DNA from: Verrucomicrobiales bacterium
GTDB taxonomy: Bacteria > Verrucomicrobiota > Verrucomicrobiia > Verrucomicrobiales > DEV007
Direction: 5' to 3'
Length of the DNA: 5,824 bases
NCBI GenBank assembly: GCA_013003335.1
Contig: JABDJT010000275.1
Span: 1-5,824 of the forward strand
The translations under genes and the position numbers were made by a program. The notes under the pieces are model-generated. The model worked only from the letters and a program-made list of their open reading frames with translations. It made no database searches and was not told the origin of the DNA. The first letter of the stretch is position 1. Each line of letters starts with the position of its first letter. Shown here one piece after another: positions 1-5,824 of this stretch.

Positions 1-1
1 C

Positions 2-112
2 GGCGTGGTTCCCGTTGATGAACTGGTCGAAACGTTCCCGCTGGATGACGCCCTCGGAGCATTCGAAGCGAGTTTTGAAAAAACGACGCCGAAGGCGTTG
101 ATGATGGCTTGA
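2..112 (+). CDS. C-terminal end of a probable medium-chain (zinc-type) dehydrogenase, 5' truncated
   Basis: An open frame enters from the left edge and gives 36 residues before a TGA at 110-112. The tail contains 'FPLDDALGAFEA' followed by 'TPKALMMA'. This matches the usual end of medium-chain dehydrogenases (alcohol, sorbitol or threonine dehydrogenase-like), where a 'fPLdda.eAf' helix precedes a short 'K-hydrophobic' final strand. Proteins of this family oxidise alcohols or polyols with NAD(P) in the cytoplasm. None of the catalytic or zinc-binding part is in view, so substrate and metal dependence cannot be judged. The stop lies three bases before the start of the epimerase/dehydratase gene, which implies co-transcription. 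Another oxidoreductase with a similar C-terminus is possible. Confidence 0.6.
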   Translation, partial: GVVPVDELVETFPLDDALGAFEASFEKTTPKALMMA

Positions 113-115
113 GAA

Positions 116-1051
116 ATGAGCGAACGAGTTCTCATCACCGGCGCGACAGGCTGCATTGGTTCAGCCACCGTGACCTGGCTTCGCGAAAACGGTTTCGATG
201 ACATCGTCGCTTTCACCCGCTCGGGAAAGTCGGAATCCACCGAAGCGATCGCGGGAGATATTTCGGACCGTTCTGCGGTTGAGAAAGCCGTTTCCACTGT
301 TCGACCCAGCCGGATCATTCATTTGGCAGCCTTTCAGTCACCGGATTGCCAGGCTAATCCATTCCGGGGTTTGGAAATCAATGTTCACGGCACTCACTTT
401 TTGCTCGAGGCAGCCGCAAAACTTGGATCCGGTCATTTGAAACGGTTTGTGTTTGCCAGCTCAGCGGCTGTATACGGACCACGTTCGCTGTATCCCGGAA
501 AAACCGTCACCGAGGATTGCGGACTTCAGCCGCCCAACTTGTACGGCTACTGGAAGGTTGCGGGAGAAGGAGCGGCGCAGGCTTTCCATCTCGAATCCGA
601 CGTGCCGACTCTTTCTCTCCGCCTCGCCACAACCTACGGTCCGGGACGGGATCTGGGCCTCACCAGCGCCCCGACCACTGCCTTGAAACACGCTGCCCGG
701 GGCGAAGATTTCGCGATGCCGTACGTCGGAAGGGAACACTACCATTTTGTCGATGACGTTGGGGCCGCGTTCGCTATTTCGGCGGTGGAAGAATTTTCCG
801 GGGGATGCGAAGCGTACAACCTTCGGGGACAATCCATGGAAACCACTGAATTTCTCTCGGAGATTCAATCTGTTGCCCGGGAAATGGGTCTTCCGGAATC
901 CAAGCTTTCCACCGCCCCGGATGCCTTCGAGGCTCTGTTTGTCTGCGACCTGGATCAAACGAGAATCTCAGCCAGTTTTCCGGAAATGCCCGAAACGGCA
1001 ATTCGCGAGGGAATCCGAAAGTCGCTCCAGCATTTCCAAAAGTCCCGGTGA
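116..1051 (+). CDS. NAD-dependent epimerase/dehydratase (extended SDR family)
   Basis: This 311-residue protein has the normal length for an extended short-chain dehydrogenase/reductase acting on nucleotide sugars or related substrates in the cytoplasm. Visible landmarks in order are: the Rossmann glycine motif GATGCIG (residues 9-15) right after the first strand; Asp48 in 'AGDIS', where the adenine ring usually sits; 'HLAAF' (69-73); the catalytic serine region 'FASSAAVYG' (113-121); the catalytic pair Tyr143 and Lys147 in YGYWK; 'RLATTYGPG' (169-177); and 'FVDDV' (211-215), typical of the substrate-binding lobe. All catalytic residues are intact, so the enzyme should be active. ATG 116 puts the Rossmann strand at the very N-terminus, as expected. 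Only a weak purine stretch precedes it, and the 3-base gap to the upstream stop suggests translational coupling. It could be a UDP-glucose 4-epimerase-like enzyme or a dehydratase; the exact substrate cannot be read from the sequence. Confidence 0.9.
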   Translation: MSERVLITGATGCIGSATVTWLRENGFDDIVAFTRSGKSESTEAIAGDISDRSAVEKAVSTVRPSRIIHLAAFQSPDCQANPFRGLEINVHGTHFLLEAAAKLGSGHLKRFVFASSAAVYGPRSLYPGKTVTEDCGLQPPNLYGYWKVAGEGAAQAFHLESDVPTLSLRLATTYGPGRDLGLTSAPTTALKHAARGEDFAMPYVGREHYHFVDDVGAAFAISAVEEFSGGCEAYNLRGQSMETTEFLSEIQSVAREMGLPESKLSTAPDAFEALFVCDLDQTRISASFPEMPETAIREGIRKSLQHFQKSR

Positions 1052-1123
1052 TCTGCCGGGCGGATTCCGGAAAACACACGCGGAGGTGACTTGATGGCCT
1101 AATCAAGGATTGACAAAATTTTC

Positions 1124-1155
1124 ATAATTTAAGAGTCTAATTAAATTATTTTTTT
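1124..1155 (+). terminator. Possible AT-rich hairpin terminator after the dehydrogenase/epimerase operon
   Basis: A perfect 9-bp inverted repeat, ATAATTTAA (1124-1132) and TTAAATTAT (1141-1149), encloses an 8-base loop. It runs directly into an uninterrupted T-run (1149-1155). Its position, 73 bases past the epimerase stop and before the next gene, suits an intrinsic terminator. The stem is entirely A/T, so it would be weak, and the same repeat could instead be a protein-binding palindrome or curved AT-rich promoter DNA. Confidence 0.35.
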
Positions 1156-1173
1156 ATCAAATTTATAAAAAAC

Positions 1174-1202
1174 TTGCAAAATTGCGTCTTAAGTGTTGTA
1201 AT
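1174..1202 (+). promoter_or_regulatory. Candidate sigma70-type promoter for the ATPase gene
   Basis: A -35-like TTGCAA (1174-1179) is followed, after exactly 17 bases, by a -10-like TGTAAT (1197-1202), matching the consensus hexamers at 4/6 and 5/6 positions. The sequence just upstream is rich in A and T runs, which resembles an UP element. Transcription would begin near 1209, leaving a leader of about 34 bases before ATG 1243. That supports the ATG rather than the TTG inside this promoter as the translation start. A separate TTGACA at 1110-1115 lacks a well-spaced -10 partner. Confidence 0.4.
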
Positions 1203-1242
1203 ATTCACCTCGAAACACCTTCACAAACTACCTGCCTTCAGC

Positions 1243-3525
1243 ATGCAAAACCTGACCAATCCTCCTCAGGAACCGGGAAATTCCTACCCCAATCCGTTTA
1301 TTGATGACGTCTTCGTCGATAACATCACAGCCCTGCCGGGCGTGCCGGAGATTCACAACGAACCGATGTCGCATTGCGTCCGGTTGTTCGAAAACCTGAT
1401 TCGCGATGGCGAACGCGGCCAGCATTGGGGAAATTCCGGACGGACCATCCTCATTGCCTCGCCACGGGCCGGATACGGGAAGAGTCACCTCGTCGGACGC
1501 CTGCGAAGCGTCACGGAAAGCCTCGTTGCAGGAATTACCCTGCCTTTCGATCCTTCCCGGACGATCGGCTGGCCTGTCATGCTGGCTTCCGTACTGAGGC
1601 AATACCGCGAAGCCCGCTGTCCACAACACGTTGGTTGTTCGTTGCTGGATGAAACGGCACGATTTTTCCTGTCCAATGTCATCCAAGCCGCCATGGCGGA
1701 AGGTGCGGTCCAGGAAAGGGATTTACCCGAATCGGAAGTCGCCCTGCGCGTGCAGTTCCGGGACGTGATGGCTCCGGACGCGGGGACCAAGATGATTCCT
1801 TGGCTAAGAAAGCGGAATCCGGGTATCTCCGAGGCTGCATCACGCCCGATGTCCTCCCGATGGAAATTGCCGGCCCGATCGGTCAGTTTCTGGACCGGTC
1901 TGTATTTGAACCACGTCGACGGAATCGACGATGCCCTCGAACCGTTGCGGGGACTTTCGAACGGAGAAGCACGCGAGCGACTCATCCAGTTTCTCCGAAT
2001 CGCGACCGAATGTCGGCCGGCCGCTTTCGTAGCGGATCATCTGGATGGGTTTTTCGGATCCGACACCGCCGGAATGGCGATTGCAGAAATCCTGACCAGC
2101 CTGCGAACGGAAGTCCCGCGTTCGCTGACATTGCTGTGCCTGAACGAAGATGTGTGGCAGTCGGTTTTTGAAAAACGCCTTCCTTCGGCCTGGCTGGATC
2201 GCCTGACCGGCGAACCGGCGACGCTCGGCGGCATCGGAGCGGCATCGGCGAAAATGCTAATCTCTGCCCGCATGCAGGCCATGGGATTTTCACGGGACAA
2301 ATCGGAACAATTCGCCCTTCGGCTCAGCCAGAAGGCTCGTTGGGAAAGCCCGGAGTCGCCGGTGCTTTATCCCCGCGAAGTCATCCGGGCAGCCCGCCAG
2401 TCCTGGGATCAAATCGGAACGCAAGTCATGAATCAGCCGGAACCGATGAGTTCGGCCCCGAAGCCAGAACCGCAAGTTCAAGCGCCCGTCCAAGCTCCGG
2501 CCCCCGGTATTGCTTCGCTGTTTCAGCCCACTCAGCCGACTGAAAATTCATCGGTCGAACCGCCTGCCAACCCAATCGCGAGCCAAATGGACGCCCATCG
2601 GACAGGTCAGAAAACCGCTCCTGCCAACCAGCCTCCGACTCCGCAGTCTCCACCAGTCACCGAGCCTCCGCGCAACCCGCCGCAGCCGGCTCAACCGGCG
2701 CCGGATTTACCTCCCATCGAAACGCCCCCTTCCCCCGCGCGAAATCTCACGGAAATCAGTTCGATTATCGACGAAATCCGCGGAGCGGGGACCCGATCCG
2801 TGAGCGAAACAGATTTACCGAAGCAATTCCAGGCCGGTGACCTGCAGGTCACCAATCTCCGGCCGGATGTCGCGCCTGCGAAGCAGGAACAAGCAGATGA
2901 TCAGAATTCTCCTTCCCTCCAACCCCTTCCGTCCACGGCTCCAGTCCAGCCGGTCTGGGCCGATGACCCGGAGCAACATCTCCAGGATTTGGAAATGGAA
3001 TTGCTCACCTCGGATTCCGGGCCCAAACCGTGGAATCTGAACCGCATCGGCCAATTGATTCGCGAGGTCGGACGCCAGTACAGTGGCGTCGCCCAGGTCG
3101 AAGAAGCCGTTCCTGGCAGCCGGGATGGATGCCTGCGCTGGACGGTAAAAAATCAGATTGTCATGCTCGGCTTTGAGTCGCCCCGAAACGTCGCTTTCTG
3201 GAACACGGTTTTGCAACGGGCCATTGCCGCGTCCGGTTCGGCAAAAGTGACCGTGCTCTCCCACCAGAGCGATCCGTTCGACGCCCGATCACTCGCCAGC
3301 TTCGGGGTCGACCAGGCCACCGCGATGCGATACATCGATGTCGTCGAATTGAGCGAAGGAGACGTCGCCTTGCTGTATGCATCCGAACGATTCCTCGCAG
3401 AATCCGACGCCGCCGGTCATGCCGAAGCCGCAATCGCCATGATCGCCCGCCGGCTGGACCCGTTCTGGCGCCGTCTCGCGCGCCCGCTCTCGACTGGATC
3501 GACCGCTTCCGGATCTCCATTCTGA
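1243..3525 (+). CDS. P-loop ATPase with Pro-rich linker and uncharacterised C-terminal domain
   Basis: This 760-residue protein has no signal peptide or membrane segment and is presumably cytoplasmic. Residues about 15-390 look like an AAA/STAND/ORC-like ATPase module. Visible are a Walker A-like PRAGYGKS (74-81; Lys80, Ser81), with Pro where Gly or Ala is usual; a Walker B-like 'AFVADHLDGF' with Asp265 and Asp268; a sensor-1-like Asn301 in 'LLCLNED'; and 'LPSAWLDRL' (313-321), whose Arg320 may act in the ring or as a sensor. Residues about 398-500 are low-complexity and rich in Pro, Gln and Ala, clearly a flexible linker. Residues about 575-745 form a compact alpha/beta domain with conspicuous Trp, Phe and Gly ('LRWTVKNQIVMLGFES', 'AFWNTVL') that I cannot assign. 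The open frame extends up to a TTG at 1174, but those 23 codons are AT-rich, unlike the gene, and overlap the likely promoter, so ATG 1243 was chosen. No clear Shine-Dalgarno precedes it. The gene stands alone, and its biological role is unknown. Confidence 0.75.
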   Translation: MQNLTNPPQEPGNSYPNPFIDDVFVDNITALPGVPEIHNEPMSHCVRLFENLIRDGERGQHWGNSGRTILIASPRAGYGKSHLVGRLRSVTESLVAGITLPFDPSRTIGWPVMLASVLRQYREARCPQHVGCSLLDETARFFLSNVIQAAMAEGAVQERDLPESEVALRVQFRDVMAPDAGTKMIPWLRKRNPGISEAASRPMSSRWKLPARSVSFWTGLYLNHVDGIDDALEPLRGLSNGEARERLIQFLRIATECRPAAFVADHLDGFFGSDTAGMAIAEILTSLRTEVPRSLTLLCLNEDVWQSVFEKRLPSAWLDRLTGEPATLGGIGAASAKMLISARMQAMGFSRDKSEQFALRLSQKARWESPESPVLYPREVIRAARQSWDQIGTQVMNQPEPMSSAPKPEPQVQAPVQAPAPGIASLFQPTQPTENSSVEPPANPIASQMDAHRTGQKTAPANQPPTPQSPPVTEPPRNPPQPAQPAPDLPPIETPPSPARNLTEISSIIDEIRGAGTRSVSETDLPKQFQAGDLQVTNLRPDVAPAKQEQADDQNSPSLQPLPSTAPVQPVWADDPEQHLQDLEMELLTSDSGPKPWNLNRIGQLIREVGRQYSGVAQVEEAVPGSRDGCLRWTVKNQIVMLGFESPRNVAFWNTVLQRAIAASGSAKVTVLSHQSDPFDARSLASFGVDQATAMRYIDVVELSEGDVALLYASERFLAESDAAGHAEAAIAMIARRLDPFWRRLARPLSTGSTASGSPF

Positions 3526-3541
3526 AGCTCCGACCTGGAAA

Positions 3542-3586
3542 TCGATCCAACAGGGTTGATTCGTTGAACCTTCCCTGTTGATTCGA
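3542..3586. repeat. Inverted repeat (first of two hairpins) after the ATPase gene
   Basis: CAACAGGG (3548-3555) and CCCTGTTG (3573-3580) form a perfect 8-bp stem around a 17-base loop. Four more pairs (TCGA at 3542-3545 with 3583-3586) can form beyond a 2x2 internal loop. No T-run follows, so it is not a standard terminator by itself. The 9-base word GTTGATTCG occurs twice here (3555-3563 and 3577-3585), overlapping the stem. It could protect the 3' end of the ATPase mRNA or be a protein-binding site. Confidence 0.45.
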
Positions 3587-3609
3587 AAAGGGGTCGCTCA
3601 AATCCTCCA

Positions 3610-3639
3610 TTGAACAAGAGGGCCGCTCCAGCGTATCGT
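3610..3639 (+). promoter_or_regulatory. Weak candidate promoter overlapping the terminator hairpin
   Basis: TTGAAC (3610-3615) and TATCGT (3634-3639) are separated by 18 bases, each matching the sigma70 consensus at 4 of 6 positions. Use of this site would start RNA near 3646, inside the descending arm of the hairpin. That would give the cytochrome gene a leader of only about 13 bases, free of the terminator. The match is weak and rests on position more than sequence. Confidence 0.18.
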
Positions 3640-3652
3640 GAGCGGCCTCTTT
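3616..3652 (+). terminator. Intrinsic terminator of the ATPase gene
   Basis: AAGAGGGCCGCTC (3616-3628) and GAGCGGCCTCTT (3640-3651) pair over 12 bp with one bulged G in the left arm, around an 11-base loop. The stem is GC-rich at the loop side, A/U-rich at the base, and is followed by a short T-rich tail (CTTTCGTT). It lies 91 bases after the ATPase stop. It also ends only 7 bases before the ATG of the cytochrome gene, so if transcription of that gene starts further upstream, the structure would sit in its leader. Confidence 0.7.
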
Positions 3653-3658
3653 CGTTCC

Positions 3659-5824
3659 ATGAAATTGACGACCTGCCAAACCACCTGGTTGATTGCATCC
3701 TTCCTGCTGATTCCCCGGCAGGGCGGACAGGATGCTCACGCGCAGGAGAAAGAAATCTCCTTCAACCGCGATGTCCGCGGGATCTTGTCGGAGAACTGCT
3801 TTTTCTGCCACGGGCCGGATGCAAACAAGCGGAAAGCGGATCTGCGGCTCGATGAACCGGGAAACTTCGAATCCGATGAACTGTTGGCGCGGATTTTTTC
3901 GGATGACCCGGATGAAATGATGCCGCCGCCGGAGTCGAATCGCTCGATCTCGGACAAGGAGCGTGCGGTTTTGAAAAAGTGGATCGCGGAAGGCGCGGAG
4001 TATGAGGGGCATTGGGCATTTGAGCCTCCGGCCCGAACATCGAACGTCGAACTTCTAACGTCGAACACCGAACGAGCAAATGAGATCGATTTTTTTGTCG
4101 AGACACGATTGAAGAAAGAAGGACTGAATTTTTCGCCGGAGGCGGATAAGCGGACGCTGATTCGGCGGCTATCGCTCGATTTGATCGGGCTACCGCCGAC
4201 GGTCGAGGAAGTGGAGGCGTTTGTGAAAGATGAGTCGGCCGAGGCGTATGAAAAAGTTGTCGACCGGCTGATGGCGTCGCCGCATTACGGGGAACGGATG
4301 GTTTTGCCGTGGCTGGATGCGGCGCGGTATGCGGACTCGAACGGATTTCAGGGCGATGGCGACCGGCACCAGTATATTTGGCGGGACTGGGTGGTGAATG
4401 CGATGAATGCGAACATGCCGTTTGATCAATTTACGATCGAACAAATCGCGGGCGATCTTTTGGAAAATCCGACGCAGGATCAGCTGATTGCGACGGGTTT
4501 TAACCGGAATCACGTCATCAACGGCGAAGGCGGGGCGATCGCGGAGGAGCAGCGGAACAACAATGTTTTCGACCGGGTCGATACGACGGCGACGACGTTT
4601 CTCGGGCTGACGATGGCATGCGCGCAGTGCCACGATCACAAGTACGACCCGCTCAGCCAGATCGATTACTACCGGTTTTTCGCGTATTTCAATAACCTGC
4701 CGGAGAGCGGAAAGGTGGATCGCCGGCTTGGTCGCGTGATGGTGGGGAATCCGGTGATTGATGTTGCCACTGAAGAACAAATCGCGAAGCGCAAGGAGTT
4801 CGACAAGGCGATTTCGGCGAACAAAAAATCGATTCGGGACAACCAGAAAGCGATCGATGTGGAAGTGGACAAGTGGTGGAGCGCGCTGCCGAAGGAAAAA
4901 GTGTCGAAGCGCTTGCTGCCGGTTTTTGGTCGCGAATTCGGAACGCTCGACGGCTACAACCAGGGCTACGCCCGGGAGGAGTATTTGCGGCAGTCAGCGA
5001 ACGCGGATTGGAAAAAATGGCAGGCGGATTTGGACAACGCCAACAAGGGCCGCGATGCGCTGATGAAGCAGATGAAGGTCGTGATGGTGATGGGTGAGTT
5101 GGAGGGCGACAAGAAACGGAAAACGCATTTGCTGGAGCGTGGCGATTATTTGGCCCACGGGCCGGAGGTGCAGCCGGGCGTGCCGGAGCATCTCCACGAT
5201 TTGCCGAAAGACGCGCCCGCCAACCGGCTCGGCCTCGCGAAATGGCTCGTGGCGCCGGAAAATCCGCTGACCGCACGCGTGATCGTGAATCGCTACTGGC
5301 AGCACTTTTTCGGGATGGGTCTGGTGAAAACGGCGGAAGATTTCGGTGTGCAGGGCGAGCTACCGTCGCACCCGGATTTGCTGGACTGGCTCGCGGTCGA
5401 ATTTCGCGAAAGCGGCTGGAACGTGAAAGCGATGCACAAAAGAATCGTGATGAGCCGGACCTATCGGCAGGATTCCAGTGTGTCGCCGGAGCTGCGGAAT
5501 CGTGACCCGGAAAACCGACTGCTCGCTCGCGGAGCGCGTTTCCGTTTGCCCGCGATGCTGCTTCGCGATCAGGCGCTGGCCTTGAGCGGGCTTTTGAAAA
5601 AAGACATTGGCGGTGCGCCGGTTTATCCGTATCAGCCGGAGGGATTGTGGCACGAATTCAGTTATGAAAAATTCCGTTACACACCGGACACGGGCGAAAA
5701 ATTGTATCGCCGCAGTCTCTACACCTTCTGGCGCCGGACGGTCGGTCCGCCAAACATATTCGACGCCGCGAACCGCCAGGTTTGCATGGTGAAACCCTCG
5801 CGGACAAACACGCCGCTGCACGCG
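3659..5824 (+). CDS. Secreted PSCyt1-DUF1549-DUF1553 (PSD1) cytochrome c-like protein, 3' truncated
   Basis: An unbroken frame of 722 codons runs from ATG 3659 to the right edge with no stop. The N-terminus looks like a signal peptide: Lys2, a hydrophobic stretch around residues 10-19, and a plausible cleavage after AHA (26-28), so the protein is probably exported. The PSCyt1 domain follows at about 32-122, with haem motif CFFCH (47-51), 'DEMMPPP' (85-91) whose Met could be the distal ligand, and 'HWAFEPP' (118-124). DUF1549 (PSCyt2) spans about 142-350, with 'RRLSLDLIGLPPT' (169-181) and a second CxxCH in 'CAQCHDHKYDP' (321-331). A charged, probably helical linker (about 371-490) leads to DUF1553 at about 520 onward: 'NRLGLAKWL', 'NRYWQHFFG', 'EDFGVQGELPSHPDLLDWLA'. 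The frame ends at 'SRTNTPLHA', a late conserved motif, so perhaps 100-150 residues are missing. The family's biochemical role is not established; haem binding, and by context polymer degradation at the cell surface, are proposed. No Shine-Dalgarno is visible. Codons favour G at the third position (GCG, TCG, GTG, ACG) more than in the two upstream genes. Confidence 0.93.
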   Translation, partial: MKLTTCQTTWLIASFLLIPRQGGQDAHAQEKEISFNRDVRGILSENCFFCHGPDANKRKADLRLDEPGNFESDELLARIFSDDPDEMMPPPESNRSISDKERAVLKKWIAEGAEYEGHWAFEPPARTSNVELLTSNTERANEIDFFVETRLKKEGLNFSPEADKRTLIRRLSLDLIGLPPTVEEVEAFVKDESAEAYEKVVDRLMASPHYGERMVLPWLDAARYADSNGFQGDGDRHQYIWRDWVVNAMNANMPFDQFTIEQIAGDLLENPTQDQLIATGFNRNHVINGEGGAIAEEQRNNNVFDRVDTTATTFLGLTMACAQCHDHKYDPLSQIDYYRFFAYFNNLPESGKVDRRLGRVMVGNPVIDVATEEQIAKRKEFDKAISANKKSIRDNQKAIDVEVDKWWSALPKEKVSKRLLPVFGREFGTLDGYNQGYAREEYLRQSANADWKKWQADLDNANKGRDALMKQMKVVMVMGELEGDKKRKTHLLERGDYLAHGPEVQPGVPEHLHDLPKDAPANRLGLAKWLVAPENPLTARVIVNRYWQHFFGMGLVKTAEDFGVQGELPSHPDLLDWLAVEFRESGWNVKAMHKRIVMSRTYRQDSSVSPELRNRDPENRLLARGARFRLPAMLLRDQALALSGLLKKDIGGAPVYPYQPEGLWHEFSYEKFRYTPDTGEKLYRRSLYTFWRRTVGPPNIFDAANRQVCMVKPSRTNTPLHA
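4034..4075. repeat. Six-unit heptamer tandem repeat (CGAACNN) within the cytochrome gene
   Basis: Six consecutive 7-base units of the form CGAACNN fill 42 bases; the fourth unit begins CT instead of CG. Because 42 is a multiple of three, the array leaves the reading frame intact. It encodes about residues 126-139 ('RTSNVELLTSNTER'), the linker between the PSCyt1 and DUF1549 domains. Read on the opposite strand the units give GTTCGA/GTTCGACG words, which resemble short dispersed intergenic repeats I recall from Verrucomicrobiota genomes. That identity is from memory; the periodicity itself is directly visible. Confidence 0.7.

Noticed and set aside
1090..1107. Small hairpin CTTGAT / ATCAAG after the epimerase gene
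   Set aside because: It has only 6 pairs, a 6-base loop and no T-run directly behind it. It is too weak to call as a terminator.
1174..1242. 23-codon N-terminal extension of the ATPase from a TTG codon
   Set aside because: The extension is AT-rich, has no ribosome-binding site, and overlaps the best promoter candidate. ATG 1243 gives a more natural N-terminus.
1243..3525. ATPase as part of a known anti-phage system (BREX- or STAND-like)
   Set aside because: No accompanying methyltransferase, nuclease, phosphatase or other defence gene lies in the window, and the C-terminal domain gives no recognisable effector motif.
3161..4012. Long antisense open frame of 283 codons on the minus strand
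   Set aside because: It spans the ATPase 3' end, both hairpins and the start of the cytochrome gene. Its translation is Arg-rich with no recognisable motif. It is a shadow of GC-rich coding sequence.
4010..4024. GGGCATTGGGCATT-like word just before the heptamer array, resembling another dispersed repeat type
   Set aside because: It encodes the conserved family motif HWAF, so the protein sequence explains it without a repeat element.
4190..4780. Antisense open frame of 196 codons opposite DUF1549
   Set aside because: The translation is a His/Arg/Pro-rich shadow of a clearly conserved domain on the + strand.
4689..5276. Antisense open frame of 195 codons opposite the DUF1549-DUF1553 linker
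   Set aside because: It is Ala/Arg/Ser/Pro-rich low-complexity sequence opposite a gene with clear family motifs, so it is not a real gene.

Overview
The window is ordinary-looking bacterial chromosome, moderately GC-rich, with every supported gene on the + strand. The best clue to the host is the last gene. It has a planctomycete-type cytochrome c domain (PSCyt1), then DUF1549 (PSCyt2), then DUF1553 (PSD1), an architecture largely confined to Planctomycetota, Verrucomicrobiota and relatives. A short CGAAC-type heptamer repeat of a kind I associate with Verrucomicrobiota leans the guess toward that phylum; this is inference.

Layout: (1) Positions 2-112 hold the last 36 codons of what looks like a medium-chain (alcohol/polyol-type) dehydrogenase. 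(2) Three bases later, 116-1051 encodes a complete NAD-dependent epimerase/dehydratase of the extended SDR family. The two probably form the end of one sugar/polyol-modification operon. (3) Positions 1052-1242 are non-coding and very AT-rich, with a possible AT-only hairpin terminator and a sigma70-like promoter. (4) Positions 1243-3525 encode a 760-residue P-loop ATPase: an N-terminal AAA/STAND-like module, a Pro/Gln/Ala-rich linker and a C-terminal domain I cannot name. (5) Positions 3526-3658 carry two successive hairpins, the second looking like an intrinsic terminator and ending just before the next start codon. (6) Positions 3659-5824 are the first 722 codons of the PSCyt1-DUF1549-DUF1553 protein, which runs off the right edge. 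It has no stop in the window.

Functionally the window holds three transcription units: the tail of a dehydrogenase/epimerase operon, a monocistronic ATPase of unknown role, and a secreted, haem-binding protein of the kind encoded in many copies in these phyla and often placed next to DUF1501 or sulfatase/glycoside-hydrolase genes. Nothing links the ATPase to its neighbours. I see no tRNA, rRNA, CRISPR array, insertion sequence or recognisable defence operon. The points most worth following up are the ATPase with its unassigned C-terminal domain, the in-frame heptamer repeat inside the cytochrome gene, and the hairpin pair abutting that gene's start codon.
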